Below, piece by piece: positions 61,501 through 64,000 of a DNA stretch of 64,000 nt; positions within the stretch are counted from its first letter, which is position 1; each line of letters starts with the position of its first letter. This DNA is from Tubulanus polymorphus (Eukaryota; Nemertea; Palaeonemertea; Tubulaniformes; Tubulanidae). The translations under genes were made by a program, and so were the position numbers. The notes under the pieces are model-generated. The model saw only the letters and a program-made list of their open reading frames with translations, was not told where the DNA came from and did no database searches. Where the stretch lies: positions 21,240,153 through 21,304,152 of the forward strand of contig NC_134028.1 of assembly GCF_964204645.1 (NCBI RefSeq), written 5' to 3'.

Positions 61501-63477
61501 GAAAATTTCAACTCTTATAATTTGGCTGATATGCTGTCTTTTTATCAAAGCTTTTTGAACAAAAGAAATGACCAAATACATTATTGTTATTAGCTATTTT
61601 TAACATGAAGTAAAGAATAAAGCAGTTTATCTGAAACTTACGACTTCACCCCGTAAATGGATATCATAAAAATCAAATAATGCCACATTCAAATATCTTT
61701 TTCATTATCATGCAGTGTAATAATAAAAGCGATGAAGGTTTCAGTTTCTAGGCGCCATTTTTTGGCGGTCCCTCGAGGTCCCCATTGTTGCGATAATTTG
61801 CGCTAATTTTCAAAACATAAGTTAAGATTGAATATCTTAAAGTTCTGCAGTCCCTTGCTCGACGAACTTAATTTAAACACCATTTTAAAGGAAATGCAGA
61901 TATGATATTTGCCGGTGATTCTTGGATTTTTTGAACGCAACAATTGAGAGCAGTGACGATGTGAAAACAAGGACTGCATATCTTAACCGCGCGTACAAAA
62001 AAATCGCGATATTTATTGATTTTGAAATATCTAAGTATCTCTTTAAGCTATATTTCCAATTTTTACAGAGGTTAAAGAGGTTGTTTGCAATTTGGGCCTG
62101 CGTAAAAAGTTTTTGAATATCTTTCCTGACGACAGATCTGTAACCGCTTGAGTTTGAGATTACGCACCAAAGGGGTCTCCCATCGCAATTTCTCTGAACG
62201 CGAAGTAGGCTCTCAACTAGGCCTACCTTTGCAATCGGCACAGAAAGTGCCCTTTCTTACAAGAAATCCTTTGATATCCCGACGCTACAAAACTCGAATT
62301 CCTCAAAGGACACAAAGTCTATTTTTAAACATACAAAAATAAAGGTAATATATAACCATAAGAAGCAATATTAATAATAACAAACCAGTATAAAATTTTG
62401 TTTTTGTGATTTCTTATCGCAAATCTCAATGTTCAGAGAAATTGAGATGCGCTGTGGGAGACCCCTTTGGCGCGTAATCTTAAACTCAAGCGGTTACAGA
62501 TCAGTCGTCAGGAAAGAAATTCAAAACAAAAATTTAACGCAGGCTCAAACTGCAAATAATCCTCCTTAATTGAAAATTGCAAATATAGCTTAAAGAGATA
62601 CTCAGATATTTCAAAATCAATAAATATCGCGATTTTTTTCGCGCGGTTAAGGGTCCTTGGTTTCACATCGTCACTGCTCTAAATTGATGCGTTCAAAAAT
62701 GTAGATAAGAAAAAGTACCTGCGATTGGGGACAATGTAAAGATGATGACCTCCACAATGAGAAAATATACGAATGTTCGCTTCATTTTCACAGTTCGTTT
62801 TGAATTCGGTTGAATCGCCGATAAGAATTCGATCCACGTGAAACATACCAGAAATATCAGACAATTTGACATCAAGAATCACCGGCATATATCTGCATTT
62901 CATTTCCGTTAAAAGGTTGTTTAAATTAAGTTCATCGCGCAAGGGACAGCAGATCTATATGATATTCAATCTAAACTTATGTTTTAAAAATGAGCGCAAA
63001 TTATCGCAACAATGGGGACCTCGAGGGACTGCCATAAAATGGTGCCTAGAAACTGGAAACTACTTTAAGTTAGGGTTAATCTTAGGAATCCAGAAATCTA
63101 ATCGTTTGGCATTAAAAATCATTTCTAATCTTTGAAAATATTTTGTTTGATAAATGACCTTTAGCAGACATGTTTGACCAGACGCCCCTTTGTATTAACA
63201 TTCACAAGAAACGTAAAAAGGAGTTATATAAGGTATTCATCAAGTAAAACATCAAAATTCTTAATTTGACTCCACAAGATCTACAAAATCTTAAACCTTC
63301 GAATCGAATATCGAATATTGAGCGAAATCGTTTTAACTTAAATGTTTTTAGATCTTAAAGGTTTTTCAAAATATCTTCAATCTTTACTTTTCGAAACTAA
63401 TAATCATAGTAAATAACGATTTACTTACATAGACATGAGAAAATCAGGAGAAATCGTAGACGATTTGAACGTGTCAT
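58528..63477 (-). CDS. Seven-helix receptor, family B / Methuselah-adhesion type, copy 2
   Basis: Main exon 61016-58528 (stop TAG) after the same acceptor as copy 1, and a 49-base signal exon 63477-63429 ending in GTAAGT, again giving 845 residues. Domain order is as in copy 1: cysteine-rich ectodomain, then seven helices from about residue 579 (FLITFVCSCL) and a short cytoplasmic tail. The membrane half differs from copy 1 by a handful of mostly conservative changes. The ectodomain has patches of dense change, for example the SEFRHAFVNLQCSGDN region and the stretch around DDLKCHPAVHRMK. A second candidate signal exon lies in the intron at 62785-62719. Ligand unknown; the ectodomain changes suggest that ligand recognition may have diverged. 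Confidence 0.82.
61738..62205. repeat. Left arm of a large inverted repeat in receptor copy 2 intron 1
   Basis: Inverted relative of 62430-63062: both contain, in opposite order, the 170-bp repeat, a cgcgatttttttcgcgcg-type word, a block near aaagagatac.. and an accaaaggggtctcccat-like end. Spacer of about 225 bp (62206-62429). Part of the arm (aaatcgcgatatttattgat region) also occurs singly at 46910-47008 in copy 1. Confidence 0.75.
62430..63062. repeat. Right arm of the large inverted repeat, with an extra coding-like insert
   Basis: Matches 61738-62205 inverted, except that about 180 bp (62700-62884) is missing from the left arm. That extra stretch includes the second candidate signal exon (62719-62785). 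The left arm may have lost it, or the right arm is the older sequence. Confidence 0.75.
62719..62785 (-). CDS. Candidate alternative signal-peptide exon of receptor copy 2
   Basis: ATG at 62785 opens a 22-codon frame with a textbook signal sequence: MKR, a long hydrophobic core (FVYFLIVEVIIFTL) and a SPIA end. It is followed by G|GTACTT, a donor in phase 1, exactly the phase the main exon at 61016 needs. No equivalent exists in copy 1, where the GCGAC-rich insert occupies the homologous place. It may be an alternative first exon or a remnant of the original one. No transcript evidence. Confidence 0.45.
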
Positions 63478-64000
63478 TGTTAGTTGTCTGTCGTTGTCGA
63501 TGTTTCTCGGTGAGCTTTCTGAAGCTCAGTTTATACTGTGACTGTCTCTTGGCGCGTTTGTGAACTGTATTCGTAGAGAAACGTGAACAAACTTCGCAGA
63601 GAAAACTTCTGTCGTGAATTAAACGTATCTCAATAAGCGATTTCAATCTAGTTTTCTGTTCTGGGTGATGGTAAAAACACGTATAGGAGGTAATCACTCC
63701 TGCATGACTCGTGCGCGTGACAATTTATATTACATTACATTATCTTTTCATTTATTCGGAGGTAAGGATTTTCAGGAGAAATGAAATGTAACGTCGAAGG
63801 CACAGTTTTTCAAGCGATTACCATTGCAACCATTTAGATTTTTGGAATGGAACAGAATATTTCAATATTGGAGTATTTTCCACGAGAGAAATGATGAAAT
63901 ATGACAATTCCCTTGTACAGCTTTTCTTCCTCATTTTCTACATGCGTCATTACCGTAAACATTAACCATTATCCAAACCAACTGAGCTTCCATTCCATGT

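Larger units (their letters stand above)
56985..64000. repeat. Segmental duplication, copy 2 (receptor gene block), running off the window
   Basis: Partner of 41853-48375. The last base of the window is still inside the match (attccatgt corresponds to about 48355). About 480 bp at 57230-57705 are specific to this copy and contain no recognisable gene. Confidence 0.9.

Noticed and set aside
63425-63697. 90-residue minus-strand frame over the leader exon of receptor copy 2
   Set aside because: It is in another frame from the signal peptide and is not clearly conserved at its ends in copy 1; the short ATG-to-donor exon explains the region better.

Overview
The window comes from an animal nuclear genome. 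Genes are split into short exons with GT/AG introns, the families are metazoan (SLC22 transporters, an M1 zinc aminopeptidase, family B-type seven-helix receptors, a PAN-domain protein), and the DNA between them is AT-rich and full of LINEs, a BEL/Pao LTR element, many short inverted-repeat elements and long microsatellites. This fits a marine, probably lophotrochozoan, invertebrate, but the phylum cannot be fixed from the sequence. No rRNA, intact tRNA or CRISPR was seen. Exon models were built by hand from reading frame, splice sites and phase; none has transcript support.

Layout. (1) 1-25 kb: two SLC22-type organic ion transporter genes on the minus strand. The right one (19559-23030) is complete with eight exons. 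The left one (4069-7750) has seven exons and no last exon. A 3.7-kb block is present twice, almost identical (1-3728 and 11348-15067), and the left copy ends where the left transporter loses its tail. A LINE lies at 16340-19088. A (CGAA)n tract lies at 24.3-24.5 kb. (2) 26-27.2 kb: a minus-strand two-exon gene for an extracellular protein with a C-terminal PAN/apple-like domain. (3) 29.6-40.9 kb: a complete 20-exon M1 aminopeptidase on the plus strand, 918 residues, predicted secreted, whose introns hold several inverted-repeat elements. (4) 41.8-48.4 kb and 57.0-64.0 kb: a segmental duplication about 15 kb apart, each copy with a minus-strand seven-helix receptor gene of 845 predicted residues and a remote signal-peptide exon. 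(5) 49.6-54.8 kb: a decayed BEL/Pao retrotransposon with two other elements nested in it. (6) 55.3-56.1 kb: a small cysteine-rich secreted peptide gene beside short fragments copied from the aminopeptidase and receptor genes, followed by a long compound microsatellite.

The genes do not form an operon or a pathway. What links them is the manner of growth: local duplication of transporter and receptor genes, with mobile elements marking which copies are derived. The clearest observations are the break that truncated the left transporter, two candidate signal-peptide exons in one receptor copy, presence/absence of a 416-bp inverted-repeat element between receptor copies, foldback elements with 9-bp target duplications and a tRNA-like box in their arms, and the gene fragments at 55.5-55.7 kb.
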